Below, piece after piece: positions 9,228 to 18,167 of a stretch of 64,000 bases of DNA (the stretch's first letter is position 1; each line of letters starts with the position of its first letter). The translations under genes and the position numbers were made by a program. The notes under the pieces are model-generated. The model worked only from the letters and a program-made list of their open reading frames with translations, had not been told where the DNA came from and did no database searches. Source of the stretch: an uncultured Clostridium sp. Lineage in GTDB: Bacteria; Bacillota; Clostridia; TANB77; CAG-508. The DNA lies in the NCBI GenBank assembly GCA_900551615.1, contig URWN01000003.1, positions 1 through 64,000 of the forward strand, read 5' to 3'.

Positions 9228-9248
9228 TTAGTTATTAATTTAAAAAAA

Positions 9249-9279
9249 GTTGTCAAAAGGGACGGGAAATTTTGACAAC
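9249..9279 (+). repeat. GGGACG hairpin element (type II), copy 1 of an inverted pair
   Basis: Perfect 10-bp stem GTTGTCAAAA / TTTTGACAAC around an 11-nt loop GGGACGGGAAA. Lies 22 bp after grpE and faces a second copy at 9301. Confidence 0.9.
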
Positions 9280-9300
9280 TAAAAATATAAAAATAAAAAG

Positions 9301-9329
9301 TTGTCAAAAACCCCCGTCCCTTTTGACAA
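9301..9329 (-). repeat. GGGACG hairpin element (type II), copy 2 of an inverted pair
   Basis: Stem TTGTCAAAA / TTTTGACAA around ACCCCCGTCCC, i.e. loop GGGACGGGGGT on the minus strand. With the copy at 9249 it forms a head-to-head pair like a bacterial interspersed mosaic element. It ends just before the dnaK RBS (AGGAGG). Confidence 0.9.
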
Positions 9330-9349
9330 GAATTTAGGAGGAATTTAAA

Positions 9350-11218
9350 ATGGGAAAAATTATAGGAATTGACTTAGGAACAACAAACTCATGTGTAGCA
9401 GTTATGGAAGGAGGAGAACCAGTAGTAATACCAAATGCTGAAGGTAACAGAACAACACCATCAGTAGTAGCATTCTCAAAAAATGGTGAAAGATTAGTTG
9501 GACAAATAGCAAAACGTCAAGCAGTTACAAATCCAGAAAATACTGTCATATCAATAAAAAGAAAAATGGGTACAGCTGAAAAAGTTAAAATAGAAGGTGA
9601 CAGCTTTACACCACAAGAAATATCAGCAATGATTTTACAAAAATTAAAAGCAGATGCAGAAAATTATTTAGGACAAAAAGTAACTCAAGCAGTTATTACA
9701 GTACCTGCATATTTCAATGATAGTCAAAGACAAGCTACAAAAGATGCTGGTAAAATAGCAGGACTTGAAGTTTTAAGAATTATAAATGAACCAACAGCAG
9801 CAGCTTTAGCTTATGGCATGGATAAAGAACAGGATCAAAAAATATTAATTTATGATTTAGGTGGAGGAACATTTGATGTTTCTATACTAGATATTGGTGA
9901 TGGTGTATTTGAAGTTCTATCTACAAGCGGTAATACACATTTAGGTGGAGATGACTTTGATAACAAAATTATTGATTATCTTGTAGATGAATTTAAAAAA
10001 TCAAATGGAATTGATTTAAGAACAGATAAAATGGCAATGCAAAGACTAAAAGAAGCAGCAGAAAAAGCTAAAATAGAATTATCAGGTGTTCAACAAACAC
10101 AAATCAACTTACCATTTATTACAGCAGACGCAACAGGACCAAAACATTTAGATGTAACATTAACAAGATCTAAATTTGAAGAATTAATTCATGATTTAGT
10201 AGAAGCTACAGCAGGACCAGTTAATCAAGCTTTAAAAGATGCAGGTTTAACAGCAAATGATATTCATAAAGTATTATTAGTTGGTGGTTCTACAAGAGTT
10301 CCAGCTGTTCAAGAAGTTGTTAAAAGAATAACAGGTAAAGAACCAGATAAAGGAATAAACCCAGATGAATGTGTTGCAATTGGTGCATCAATTCAAGGTG
10401 GTGTATTATCAGGAGATGTTAAAGATTTAGTATTACTAGATGTAACACCATTATCATTAGGTATTGAAACATATGGTGGAGTATTTACAAAATTAATTGA
10501 AAGAAACACAACAATACCAACTAAAAAATCACAAATATTCTCAACAGCAGCAGATGGTCAAACATCAGTTGAAGTTCACGTATTACAAGGTGAAAGAGAA
10601 ATGGCTGCATACAATAAAACATTAGGAAGATTCCAATTAACAGGAATTCCAGCAGCACCAAGAGGAGTACCTCAAATTGAAGTAACATTTGATATAGATG
10701 CAAACGGTATAGTTCACGTATCTGCAAAAGATATGGCAACAGGAAATCAACAAGATGTTTCAATTACAGCATCAACAAACTTAACAGATGAAGATATAGA
10801 TAAAGCTGTTAAAGATGCAGAAGCACATGCTGAGGAAGACAAAAAGAAGAAAGAAGAAATCGAAGTTAAAAATAATGCAGAAAGTTTAGTATATAACAGT
10901 GAAAAAACATTAAATGATTTAGGTGACAAAATTAGTGCAGAAGAAAAATCTAAAGTTGAAACTGAAATCGATAACACTAAAAAAGCATTAGAAACAAACG
11001 ATACAGAAAAAATTAAAGAAGCTACTGAAAAATTAACAAAAGTATTTTATGATATGTCAGAACAATTATATAAAAATGCAAATCCAAACGGAGCACAAGG
11101 AGTAGATCCAAATGCAGCTTCTGGAGCTGGAACAAATAATGGTTCAGATGCAAATAATGGTGGAGACAATGGCAATGTTTATGATGCTGATTATAAGGTG
11201 GAAGATGATGAAAAATAA
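9350..11218 (+). CDS. dnaK: Chaperone protein DnaK (Hsp70)
   Basis: 622-aa Hsp70. The N-terminal ATPase domain starts IIGIDLGTTNSCVAVMEGG and contains DLGGGTFDVSIL and VLLVGGSTRVPAVQ; the substrate-binding domain follows after the DVTPLSLGIE linker region. A single-gap ATPase domain typical of Gram-positive DnaK is likely. The C-terminal tail is rich in Asn, Gly and Asp and ends VEDDEK. The ATG follows TTAGGAGGAATTT. Part of the CIRCE-controlled operon. Confidence 0.97.
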   Translation: MGKIIGIDLGTTNSCVAVMEGGEPVVIPNAEGNRTTPSVVAFSKNGERLVGQIAKRQAVTNPENTVISIKRKMGTAEKVKIEGDSFTPQEISAMILQKLKADAENYLGQKVTQAVITVPAYFNDSQRQATKDAGKIAGLEVLRIINEPTAAALAYGMDKEQDQKILIYDLGGGTFDVSILDIGDGVFEVLSTSGNTHLGGDDFDNKIIDYLVDEFKKSNGIDLRTDKMAMQRLKEAAEKAKIELSGVQQTQINLPFITADATGPKHLDVTLTRSKFEELIHDLVEATAGPVNQALKDAGLTANDIHKVLLVGGSTRVPAVQEVVKRITGKEPDKGINPDECVAIGASIQGGVLSGDVKDLVLLDVTPLSLGIETYGGVFTKLIERNTTIPTKKSQIFSTAADGQTSVEVHVLQGEREMAAYNKTLGRFQLTGIPAAPRGVPQIEVTFDIDANGIVHVSAKDMATGNQQDVSITASTNLTDEDIDKAVKDAEAHAEEDKKKKEEIEVKNNAESLVYNSEKTLNDLGDKISAEEKSKVETEIDNTKKALETNDTEKIKEATEKLTKVFYDMSEQLYKNANPNGAQGVDPNAASGAGTNNGSDANNGGDNGNVYDADYKVEDDEK

Positions 11219-11669
11219 TGTTAGTAAAGAAAAAGCATTTAGAAATAGAATAGCAGATTGTACTTTGGAAAGAAAAGTAATCACACAGAATGAACTAGAA
11301 AATATTGCAAAAAGAGTAAAAAGTGGAAATGAGATGTATTTAAAAAATGCAGATATAGAAATTGATATAGAAGATATTTTACTTAGATGTAAAGAAAATA
11401 TGGAAGATGGGGGGAAATACATCTTAACTCCTCAAAGTGAAGAAATAAATAATCCAGCAAATATTGTACCTTTAGAAGAAAAGGCATTAATGGAATTATT
11501 TAAAACAGGGGATTCATATAGTGGAGAAGTTTTGCTTTTGTTAGGAGATCAAAGAGTAAAATTAGAATACAATAAACATGATAGTGAAAATATGGAAGAA
11601 ACAATTGAAATATCATTTGAAAATGTGAAAGATAAAAATGATACACCACAATATGAATTTGTAAATTAA
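11208..11669 (+). CDS. Unknown protein between dnaK and dnaJ
   Basis: I do not recognise this 153-aa soluble protein. It is acidic, without signal or membrane spans; the first 50 residues look helical (AFRNRIADCTLERKVITQNELENIAKRV). Start: AAGGTGG at 11195-11201 precedes ATGs at 11205 and 11208; the second has better spacing. Either start overlaps the end of dnaK by a few codons, suggesting translational coupling. dnaJ follows after 20 bp. The position implies heat-shock co-expression and a possible chaperone-accessory role, but that is inference only. Confidence 0.75.
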   Translation: MKNNVSKEKAFRNRIADCTLERKVITQNELENIAKRVKSGNEMYLKNADIEIDIEDILLRCKENMEDGGKYILTPQSEEINNPANIVPLEEKALMELFKTGDSYSGEVLLLLGDQRVKLEYNKHDSENMEETIEISFENVKDKNDTPQYEFVN

Positions 11670-11689
11670 TTTTAAGAAGGATAAGGAAA

Positions 11690-12850
11690 ATGGCTGAAAA
11701 AAAAGATTATTATGAAGTTTTAGGTGTTAATAAAAATGCCACTGAGGATGAGCTAAAAAAAGCTTATAGAAAAATGGCTAAAAAATATCATCCTGATGCA
11801 AACCCGGATAATAAAGAAGAAGCAGAGAAAAAATTTAAAGAAGTTAATGAAGCATATGAGACACTTTCTAATCCTCAAAAAAGAAGAATGTATGACCAAT
11901 TTGGAACAGCCGACCCACAAGGTTTTGGAGGGGCCGGCGGACCATTTGGAGGTGGAAGTTATACATATTCTACTTCTGGATTTGATGGTTTTGGTGACTT
12001 TGGAGATTTAGGGGATATATTCTCATCATTTTTTGGTGGTGGTTTTGGAGGCAGACAATCTGCTAGAAAAAACAATGGACCAAGAAAAGGCGCAGACTTA
12101 AACTTAAATATGGACATTACATTTGAAGAGGCTTTTTTAGGTGTTGAAAAAGAAGTTGTAATAACAAGAAATGAAACTTGTGAACATTGCCATGGAACAG
12201 GTGCAAAGCCTGGAACAAATCCAATAAAATGTCCGGATTGTCATGGAACAGGTCAAGTAACACAAGTTCAAAATACAATTTTAGGTCAAGTTCAAACAAC
12301 TAGAACTTGTGGTAAATGTCATGGTACAGGAGAAGTTATTACAGAAGTTTGTGAAAACTGTAAAGGCAAAGGAACAATAAGAAAACAACCAAAAATAAAA
12401 GTTAAAATTCCAGCGGGAATTGACGATAATCAAACTGTAGTATTAAGAGGAGAGGGAGAACCTGGAGTAAAAGGTGGGCCTAAAGGTGATTTATATATTA
12501 CATTAAGAATAAAAAAACATAGTATATTTACTAGAAAAGGTAATAATGTTTTATGTGATATTCCAATTACTATGACTCAAGCAGCATTAGGAGCTGAACT
12601 TGAAATACCAATGGTTGATGGTAGTAAAGAAAAATATAAAATTCCAGAAGGTACTCAAACAGGTACTAAATTCACAATTAGAAATAAGGGATTTAAGTAT
12701 GTAAATTCAACATCAGTGGGAGATTTTGTATTTACGGTACAAGTTCAAACTCCAAAAAGATTAACTAAAGAGCAAAGAGAATTACTTACTCAATTAGCTA
12801 AAACTATGAATGAACAACCACCTGTTAAGAAAAAAGGAATTTTTGGATAG
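11690..12850 (+). CDS. dnaJ: Chaperone protein DnaJ
   Basis: 386-aa type I Hsp40, co-chaperone of DnaK. J domain at residues 1-70 with the HPD motif (KYHPDANPD); a Gly/Phe-rich linker (about residues 76-125); four CxxCxGxG zinc-finger repeats seen as CEHCHGTG, CPDCHGTG, CGKCHGTG and CENCKGKG; then the C-terminal substrate-binding domains. The RBS AAGAAGGATAAGG is moderate. Last gene of the heat-shock operon, followed by a terminator. Confidence 0.97.
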   Translation: MAEKKDYYEVLGVNKNATEDELKKAYRKMAKKYHPDANPDNKEEAEKKFKEVNEAYETLSNPQKRRMYDQFGTADPQGFGGAGGPFGGGSYTYSTSGFDGFGDFGDLGDIFSSFFGGGFGGRQSARKNNGPRKGADLNLNMDITFEEAFLGVEKEVVITRNETCEHCHGTGAKPGTNPIKCPDCHGTGQVTQVQNTILGQVQTTRTCGKCHGTGEVITEVCENCKGKGTIRKQPKIKVKIPAGIDDNQTVVLRGEGEPGVKGGPKGDLYITLRIKKHSIFTRKGNNVLCDIPITMTQAALGAELEIPMVDGSKEKYKIPEGTQTGTKFTIRNKGFKYVNSTSVGDFVFTVQVQTPKRLTKEQRELLTQLAKTMNEQPPVKKKGIFG

Positions 12851-12884
12851 AAATATATAGTAAAAATAAAATTTATATAATTTG

Positions 12885-12926
12885 AAAAAGTTGTTTAAAG
12901 TTATGATACTTGGGACAACTTTTTTT
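12885..12926 (+). terminator. Terminator of the hrcA-dnaJ operon
   Basis: Stem AAAAAGTTGT / ACAACTTTTT with a 20-nt loop followed by a run of T, 35 bp after the dnaJ stop. Confidence 0.75.
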
Positions 12927-12935
12927 GTATTTTAC

Positions 12936-12964
12936 TAGACAGAAAAACAAATAAAATGTATAAT
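12936..12964 (+). promoter_or_regulatory. Sigma-A-type promoter upstream of pssD
   Basis: TAGACA (12936-12941), 17-nt spacer, TATAAT (12959-12964), 41 bp before the ATG at 13005. Confidence 0.65.
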
Positions 12965-13004
12965 ATACAAAGAAAAAACAGAAATTTTAGAGGAGCAAAT
13001 AAAA

Positions 13005-13475
13005 ATGAAAAAAGTACTATTTATATCAAGTACAGGAGGACACTTAAACGAACTTTTGCAACTATCTCCTTTATTTGAAAAATACGATTATCATATAATA
13101 ACAGAAAAAGACAAAGCAAACGAAAATCTAAAAAAACAATATGGAAAAAAAATAGATTTTTTGCCATATGGAACAAGAGCAAAACTATTTACATATATAT
13201 TTAAATATTTTTATCTATGTTTAAAAACAATATATTTTTATTTTAAATTAAGACCAAATGTAATAGTAACAACAGGAACACATACAGCAGGACCAATGTG
13301 TTATTTAGGAAAAATATTCGGAAGTAAAATAATATATATAGAAACATTTGCAAACAAAAACAAAAAAACTGCTACAGGAAGACTAATATATCCGATAGCA
13401 GATTTGTTTATAGTACAATGGAAAGAAATGTTAAAATTATACCCAAAAGCAACATATGGGGGATCAATTTATTAA
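13005..13475 (+). CDS. PssD/Alg14-like glycosyltransferase subunit
   Basis: 156-aa protein resembling PssD/EpsE/Alg14, the membrane-anchoring, acceptor-binding half of a split GT-B glycosyltransferase used in capsule or exopolysaccharide synthesis. The N-terminus STGGHLNELLQL is the typical glycine-rich motif and VIVTTGTHTAGPMCYLGK is the second conserved block. A hydrophobic patch near residues 63-78 may be the membrane anchor. RBS AGAGGAG. The partner pssE follows, separated by a 130-bp block of repeat elements. Confidence 0.88.
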   Translation: MKKVLFISSTGGHLNELLQLSPLFEKYDYHIITEKDKANENLKKQYGKKIDFLPYGTRAKLFTYIFKYFYLCLKTIYFYFKLRPNVIVTTGTHTAGPMCYLGKIFGSKIIYIETFANKNKKTATGRLIYPIADLFIVQWKEMLKLYPKATYGGSIY

Positions 13476-13494
13476 AATAAGAAATAAAAGACAT

Positions 13495-13567
13495 CTGTCC
13501 CTAATGGGACAATTTTGTCCCATCAGAACCGTCACAACTGGTTTTACTGGCACAAAAAATGGCAAAA
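13495..13567. repeat. Composite repeat block (type IV) between pssD and pssE
   Basis: Contains nested palindromes GTCCC-taat-GGGAC and GGGAC-aattt-TGTCCC. On the minus strand 13506-13533 contains GACGGTTCTGATGGGAC, which matches GACGTTTCTGATGGTAC at the 3' end of dxs (37738 on). It touches a type I hairpin at 13569. Confidence 0.7.
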
Positions 13568-13568
13568 A

Positions 13569-13597
13569 TGACCAAAAAGAACCGTCCCTTTTGGACA
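13569..13597 (-). repeat. GGGACG hairpin element (type I), just before the pssE RBS
   Basis: On + it reads TGACCAAAA - AGAACCGTCCC - TTTTGGACA; the minus-strand loop is GGGACGGTTCT. The pssE Shine-Dalgarno AAGGAGG starts right after it. Confidence 0.88.
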
Positions 13598-13608
13598 AGG
13601 AGGAAATA

Positions 13609-14088
13609 ATGATATTAGTATTATTAGGAACGCAAAATAATAGTTTTCACAGGCTTTTAGAAGAAGTGGAAAAAAATATAAAGGATAAAACAATAAATGA
13701 AGAAGTAATTGTACAGGCAGGTTATACAAAATATCAATCTGACAAAATGAAGATAATTGATTTGATGTCAAAAGAACAGTTATCAAAATTTCAAGATGAA
13801 GCTAGTTTAATAATAACACATGGAGGAGTTGGCTCAATAGTTTCATCTATTGAAAAAGGTAAAAAAGTTATAGCTGTACCAAGAAAGCATGAATATGGAG
13901 AACATGTAAATAATCATCAAGAAGAGATTGTTAAAGATTTTAATAGTAAAGGATATATAATAGGAATAGAAAATGTAGAGGATTTAAAACAAGCAATAAT
14001 AAAAGTAAAAGATTTTAAACCCAAAAAGTATAAACCAAATAATCAAAAAATGTTAGAAATATTAGAAAATTTTATTGAAAATATATAA
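13609..14088 (+). CDS. PssE/Alg13-like glycosyltransferase catalytic subunit
   Basis: 159-aa protein like PssE/EpsF/Alg13, the sugar-nucleotide-binding half of the split transferase, related to the C-terminal domain of MurG (GT28). It begins MILVLLGTQNNSFHRLLEEV and has the donor-site block THGGVGSIVSSIEKGKKVIAVPR (family HxGxGS). The frame is open further upstream through the repeat block, where it would read QKEPSLLDK, but the AAGGAGG at 13597-13603 and the family N-terminus place the start at 13609. Acts with pssD, probably adding the second sugar to a lipid-linked intermediate. Confidence 0.88.
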   Translation: MILVLLGTQNNSFHRLLEEVEKNIKDKTINEEVIVQAGYTKYQSDKMKIIDLMSKEQLSKFQDEASLIITHGGVGSIVSSIEKGKKVIAVPRKHEYGEHVNNHQEEIVKDFNSKGYIIGIENVEDLKQAIIKVKDFKPKKYKPNNQKMLEILENFIENI

Positions 14089-14097
14089 AAGGTTTAA

Positions 14098-14152
14098 GGA
14101 GTGTCCCCAAATCCCTATTAGGAGGGATTTTAAGGAACGTCCCTAAATCCCT
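14098..14152. repeat. GGGACG-type element (type III) upstream of ruvB
   Basis: GTGTCCCC-AAATCCC followed by a hairpin GGGATTTTA (14124-14132), 11-nt loop AGGAACGTCCC (14133-14143), TAAATCCC (14144-14151). The minus-strand loop is GGGACGTTCCT. A close relative precedes groEL at 51709. Confidence 0.82.
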
Positions 14153-14169
14153 CGAGGAAAGGATAAAAC

Positions 14170-15198
14170 ATGAGTGAAGATAGAATAATTAATCCAGAGT
14201 TAGGTGATATAGGAGAAGAGAGATTAGAAAATACTTTGAGACCTCAAACTTTGGATGAATACATAGGACAAGATAAAGTGAAAGAAAATATGAAAATTTA
14301 TATAGAAGCTGCTAAAAAAAGAGGAGAAGCTTTAGACCATGTTTTATTATATGGACCTCCAGGACTTGGAAAAACAACACTTTCAAATATAATTGCAAAT
14401 GAAATGGGGTCAAATATAAAAATAACATCAGGACCAGCAATTGAAAGACCTGGTGATTTAGCTTCTTTACTTACAAATTTAGCTGAAAATGATATGCTTT
14501 TTATAGATGAAATTCACAGATTGAGTAAAAATGTGGAAGAAATATTATATCCAGCATTAGAAGATTACACAATAGATATAATGATTGGAAAAGGGCCAAG
14601 TGCAAGGTCTATAAGATTAGATTTACCTAAATTTACATTAATAGGTGCAACTACAAAAGCAGGTTCTTTAACAACACCATTAAGAGATAGATTTGGAATT
14701 GTAAATAGACTAGAATTATATTCAGTAGAAAATTTAAAGCAAATTGTAAAAAGGTCAGCAAAAATTTTAGATGTAGAAATAGATGATAAAGCTGCTGAAG
14801 AAATTGCAAGAAGGTCTAGGGGAACACCAAGAATTGCAAATAGACTTTTAAAAAGAGTTAGAGATTATGCAGCTGTTTTGGGAGATGGAAATATAGATCT
14901 AAAAATTGCAAAACATGCATTAAATAAATTAGAAATAGATGAATTAGGATTAGATGAAATTGATAGGAAATTGTTAGATACAATGATTGTTCAATATGCG
15001 GGTAGACCTGTTGGAATAGAGGCTTTAGCTGTTACTGTTGGAGAAGAAGTTGATACAATAGAAGATGTTTATGAACCATATTTGATTCAAATTGGTTTTA
15101 TTTCTAGAACATTAAGAGGTAGAGTTGTACTACCACCAGCTTACAAACATTTAGGTTATAATTATAATGGTGAAAATGGACAACAAAGTTTTATTTAA
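14170..15198 (+). CDS. ruvB: Holliday junction branch migration helicase RuvB
   Basis: 342-aa AAA+ ATPase that drives RuvA-bound Holliday junctions. Motifs: LRPQTLDEYIGQ near the N-terminus, Walker A GPPGLGKTT, Walker B MLFIDEIHRL, sensor 1 LIGATTKAG, sensor 2 SRGTPRIANRLL, and the C-terminal winged helix ending GRVVLPPAY. ATG after GAGGAAAGG. No ruvA lies next to it, unlike the common ruvAB arrangement; it sits inside a glycan region behind a repeat, suggesting local rearrangement. Confidence 0.96.
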   Translation: MSEDRIINPELGDIGEERLENTLRPQTLDEYIGQDKVKENMKIYIEAAKKRGEALDHVLLYGPPGLGKTTLSNIIANEMGSNIKITSGPAIERPGDLASLLTNLAENDMLFIDEIHRLSKNVEEILYPALEDYTIDIMIGKGPSARSIRLDLPKFTLIGATTKAGSLTTPLRDRFGIVNRLELYSVENLKQIVKRSAKILDVEIDDKAAEEIARRSRGTPRIANRLLKRVRDYAAVLGDGNIDLKIAKHALNKLEIDELGLDEIDRKLLDTMIVQYAGRPVGIEALAVTVGEEVDTIEDVYEPYLIQIGFISRTLRGRVVLPPAYKHLGYNYNGENGQQSFI

Positions 15199-15243
15199 AG
15201 CAAGTATTTAATAATGATAATAGGAAAATAAGAGGAATAACAA

Positions 15244-16752
15244 ATGAAAAACCAAATTTTAAATAAACAAAATATATATTATATACTAATATTTGTAATA
15301 GTAACAATTTTAGCAATATTAGGATTAAGTTCATCACCATTAAACAAAGGAGTAATACAAAATGATTCAGCAGTATTTCAAATAATGGGGAGAGGGATGC
15401 TAAATGGACAAGTAATCTATAAAGATTTATTTGATCATAAAGGACCAGTAATGTATGTAATAAATGCAATTGCATATATAATCAATCCACAAATTGGATT
15501 ATTTATAATTGAAATATTATTTATATATATAGGAGCAGTTTTTATATTTAAAACATCAAAAATTTTTGTAAACCAAAAAATATCTGTAATAATGGCATTA
15601 GTATATGTAATGTTAATATTTACAAATATTTTAGGAGGAAATTTTACAGAAGAATATGCAATGACTTTTACAAGTATAGCCCTATATTGTATTATGAAAA
15701 TAATTTACAAAAATGAATATGAAAATAAAATTTTATGGGGAATAATAGGAGCAACTTTTGCGTTAAACTTTTTCATAAAACCAACATATATAGCAATTTG
15801 GATAGCATTTGGAATTATACAATTTATATATTCAGTAAAAGAGAAAAAGGTAAAAGAATTAATTAAATATATATTTTATATGATGATAGGAATTATAGTA
15901 ATTACACTACCAATAATTATATATTTAGTATTAAATAATGATATATATTATTTTATAAATGCATTTTTTGTTTTAAATATGAAATATTCAAAAGCAAGTT
16001 TATTAAGAAAAGCTCAAACTTTTTGGGAATTAATAAATAAGTATAAATTTATTAGATACATTGTTATAGGAGTTATATGTAATATATTAATATCATTTAA
16101 TAAAAAAATAGATTTAAAAAATAGATTGTTCGTAACAAGTTTTTTTGTTATATCAATAATATTAACAGCATGGGCTCCACGAGCTTATAAACATTATTTA
16201 ACTCAATTAGTACCTGTAATTGTTTTAGAGTTAATAGAAATATGTTTATATATAAAAGAAAATTTAAAATTAAATGAAAAGGAAAGTAAAATATTAAAAA
16301 AATTACCGCAAAATTTAATATTAATCTTAATAATATGTTGCATGGTAGGAGTTACAGGAAATGAGATATCAAAAAAGACAGGGATTTTTTCAAGAATGTC
16401 ACAAAATGGAGAATTAATAAATAATGAGTTAGATAAATTAAAAAAATATTTAAATGAAGAAGATGAGATTATAGTATTAGGAAATCAGCCATATTATTAC
16501 ATGTATTTAAATAAATATCCTAAATTCAAATATTTTTTTCAACTGCCAATAATATTATATGATAATTCTATAAAAGATGAGGCTCAAAACTATATAATGG
16601 AAAATAAACCTAAAATGGTAATAAAATATATGGTGGGATATGGTGAAAAAGTTTTTAATAATATATATGGAAAAGAGTTGGAAGATTATATAAATAATAA
16701 ATATAATGAATATGAAAGTTATCAATTTAAATATTATGTATTGAAAGATTAA
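15244..16752 (+). CDS. GT-C membrane glycosyltransferase (PMT-like)
   Basis: 502-aa polytopic protein with about ten hydrophobic spans and a C-terminal soluble domain (about residues 380-502). The first outer loop carries DSAVFQIMGRGML and DLFDHKGP, the acidic first-loop signature of GT-C enzymes that use polyprenyl-phosphate sugars (dolichyl-phosphate-mannose mannosyltransferase superfamily). Probably modifies a cell-surface glycan; sugar and acceptor unknown. RBS AAGAGG before the ATG. Follows ruvB after 45 bp. Related in design to the frameshifted gene at 20656. Confidence 0.75.
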   Translation: MKNQILNKQNIYYILIFVIVTILAILGLSSSPLNKGVIQNDSAVFQIMGRGMLNGQVIYKDLFDHKGPVMYVINAIAYIINPQIGLFIIEILFIYIGAVFIFKTSKIFVNQKISVIMALVYVMLIFTNILGGNFTEEYAMTFTSIALYCIMKIIYKNEYENKILWGIIGATFALNFFIKPTYIAIWIAFGIIQFIYSVKEKKVKELIKYIFYMMIGIIVITLPIIIYLVLNNDIYYFINAFFVLNMKYSKASLLRKAQTFWELINKYKFIRYIVIGVICNILISFNKKIDLKNRLFVTSFFVISIILTAWAPRAYKHYLTQLVPVIVLELIEICLYIKENLKLNEKESKILKKLPQNLILILIICCMVGVTGNEISKKTGIFSRMSQNGELINNELDKLKKYLNEEDEIIVLGNQPYYYMYLNKYPKFKYFFQLPIILYDNSIKDEAQNYIMENKPKMVIKYMVGYGEKVFNNIYGKELEDYINNKYNEYESYQFKYYVLKD

Positions 16753-16841
16753 AATACATATAATTTTGTGCATCAACAGATTTACTAAAGAAACCTTCAA
16801 TTTTATAGGTTGGTGTTATGAAAAAAGGAGATATAGAGAAA

Positions 16842-18167
16842 ATGAAGATAGGAATAATAGGAGCGGGATATGGAGGATTAAATATTGCAAAAGAACTAGA
16901 AAAAAATGGACAAGAAGTAACATTATTTGAAAAAAATCGATATGTTGGAGGTATGGTAGACACTGTATCAATATATGAAACAAGGCTAGAAAAATATTAT
17001 AGGCACATCTTTAAAAGCGATAAAGAAGCAATAAGTTTAATAGAAGAAATGGGATTAAAAAATGAACTAATATGGCCAGCAACTAAAATGGGGTACTTAT
17101 CAAATAGAAAAATTTATGAATTCGGAACACCAATATCACTATTAAAATTTAAAGAATTAAATTTTATACAAAAATTAAGATTTGGATTTAATGTTATACA
17201 TATAAAACTAATAAATGATTATAAAAAAATAGAAAAAGAAACAGCAGAAAGTTGGTTAAAAAGCAGAATAGGAGAAAAAGTATATTCAAAAATTTGGGAA
17301 CCATTGTTGCTTTCAAAATTTGGAGAAAAAAAATCTCAGGTAAGTATGGCATGGCTGTGGGGAAAAATAAAATTAAGAAGTACCTCAAGTACAAAAGATG
17401 GAGAACAATTAGGGTATATAGAAGGAAGTTATCAAAAATTAACAGATAATTTTTACAAATATTTAATTGATAGAAAAGTAAAAATTAATCTAAATGCTAA
17501 AATAACAAATGTAGAAAAAGAAAATGGAAAATATGCTGTAAAATATGAAGAAAATGGTGCAGAAAAAGAAGAAAAGTTTGATATTATAATATCAACAATA
17601 AACTATCAGGACTTTGAAAAAATATTTGAAAAATTCATAACAACAAATGAAAAAGAAAAACTAAACAAAGTTAAATATACATCAGCAAGAACAATGGTTA
17701 TAAGTAGCAATAAAAGCTTTAGTCCATTTTATTGGTTGAATGTTGGAGATAATGATATACCATTTGGTGGAATAATTGAACATACAAATTTTATAGACAA
17801 ATCAAATTATGAAAATAACCATATTATTTATATATCAAATTATATGACTGAAGATAATAAATTATATAATTTATCAGAAGAAGATTTATTAAAAGAATAT
17901 ATGAAATATTTAACACAAATAAACAAAGATTTTACAATAGATAATATAAAAGAATATCATGTATATGACGAAAAATATGCACAACCAATAATAGAATGTA
18001 ATTATTCAAATTATATAATGAAAGATAAATTAGAAAATGAAAATATTTACTTATGCACAATGCCACAAATTTATCCAGAAGACAGAGGAATGAATTATGC
18101 TATTAGAGCAGGAAATAAAATAGCAAAAGAAATATTAGAGAATGATAAAAATAAGATGGGAAAATAA
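16842..18167 (+). CDS. FAD/NAD(P)-binding oxidoreductase (amine oxidase/mutase-like)
   Basis: 441-aa flavoprotein. It begins MKIGIIGAGYGGLNIAKELE, a classical dinucleotide-binding fold (GxGxxG then acidic residue FEKNRYVGGM), as in protoporphyrinogen oxidase, phytoene desaturase or UDP-galactopyranose mutase relatives. A C-terminal MPQIYPEDRGMNYAIRAG resembles the second flavin-binding block. Start: AAAGGAG at 16824-16830 supports the ATG at 16842; an ATG at 16818 lies upstream of this site and adds only eight residues. The glycan setting suggests a sugar or lipid-carrier redox step, but no specific reaction can be named. Confidence 0.75.
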   Translation: MKIGIIGAGYGGLNIAKELEKNGQEVTLFEKNRYVGGMVDTVSIYETRLEKYYRHIFKSDKEAISLIEEMGLKNELIWPATKMGYLSNRKIYEFGTPISLLKFKELNFIQKLRFGFNVIHIKLINDYKKIEKETAESWLKSRIGEKVYSKIWEPLLLSKFGEKKSQVSMAWLWGKIKLRSTSSTKDGEQLGYIEGSYQKLTDNFYKYLIDRKVKINLNAKITNVEKENGKYAVKYEENGAEKEEKFDIIISTINYQDFEKIFEKFITTNEKEKLNKVKYTSARTMVISSNKSFSPFYWLNVGDNDIPFGGIIEHTNFIDKSNYENNHIIYISNYMTEDNKLYNLSEEDLLKEYMKYLTQINKDFTIDNIKEYHVYDEKYAQPIIECNYSNYIMKDKLENENIYLCTMPQIYPEDRGMNYAIRAGNKIAKEILENDKNKMGK

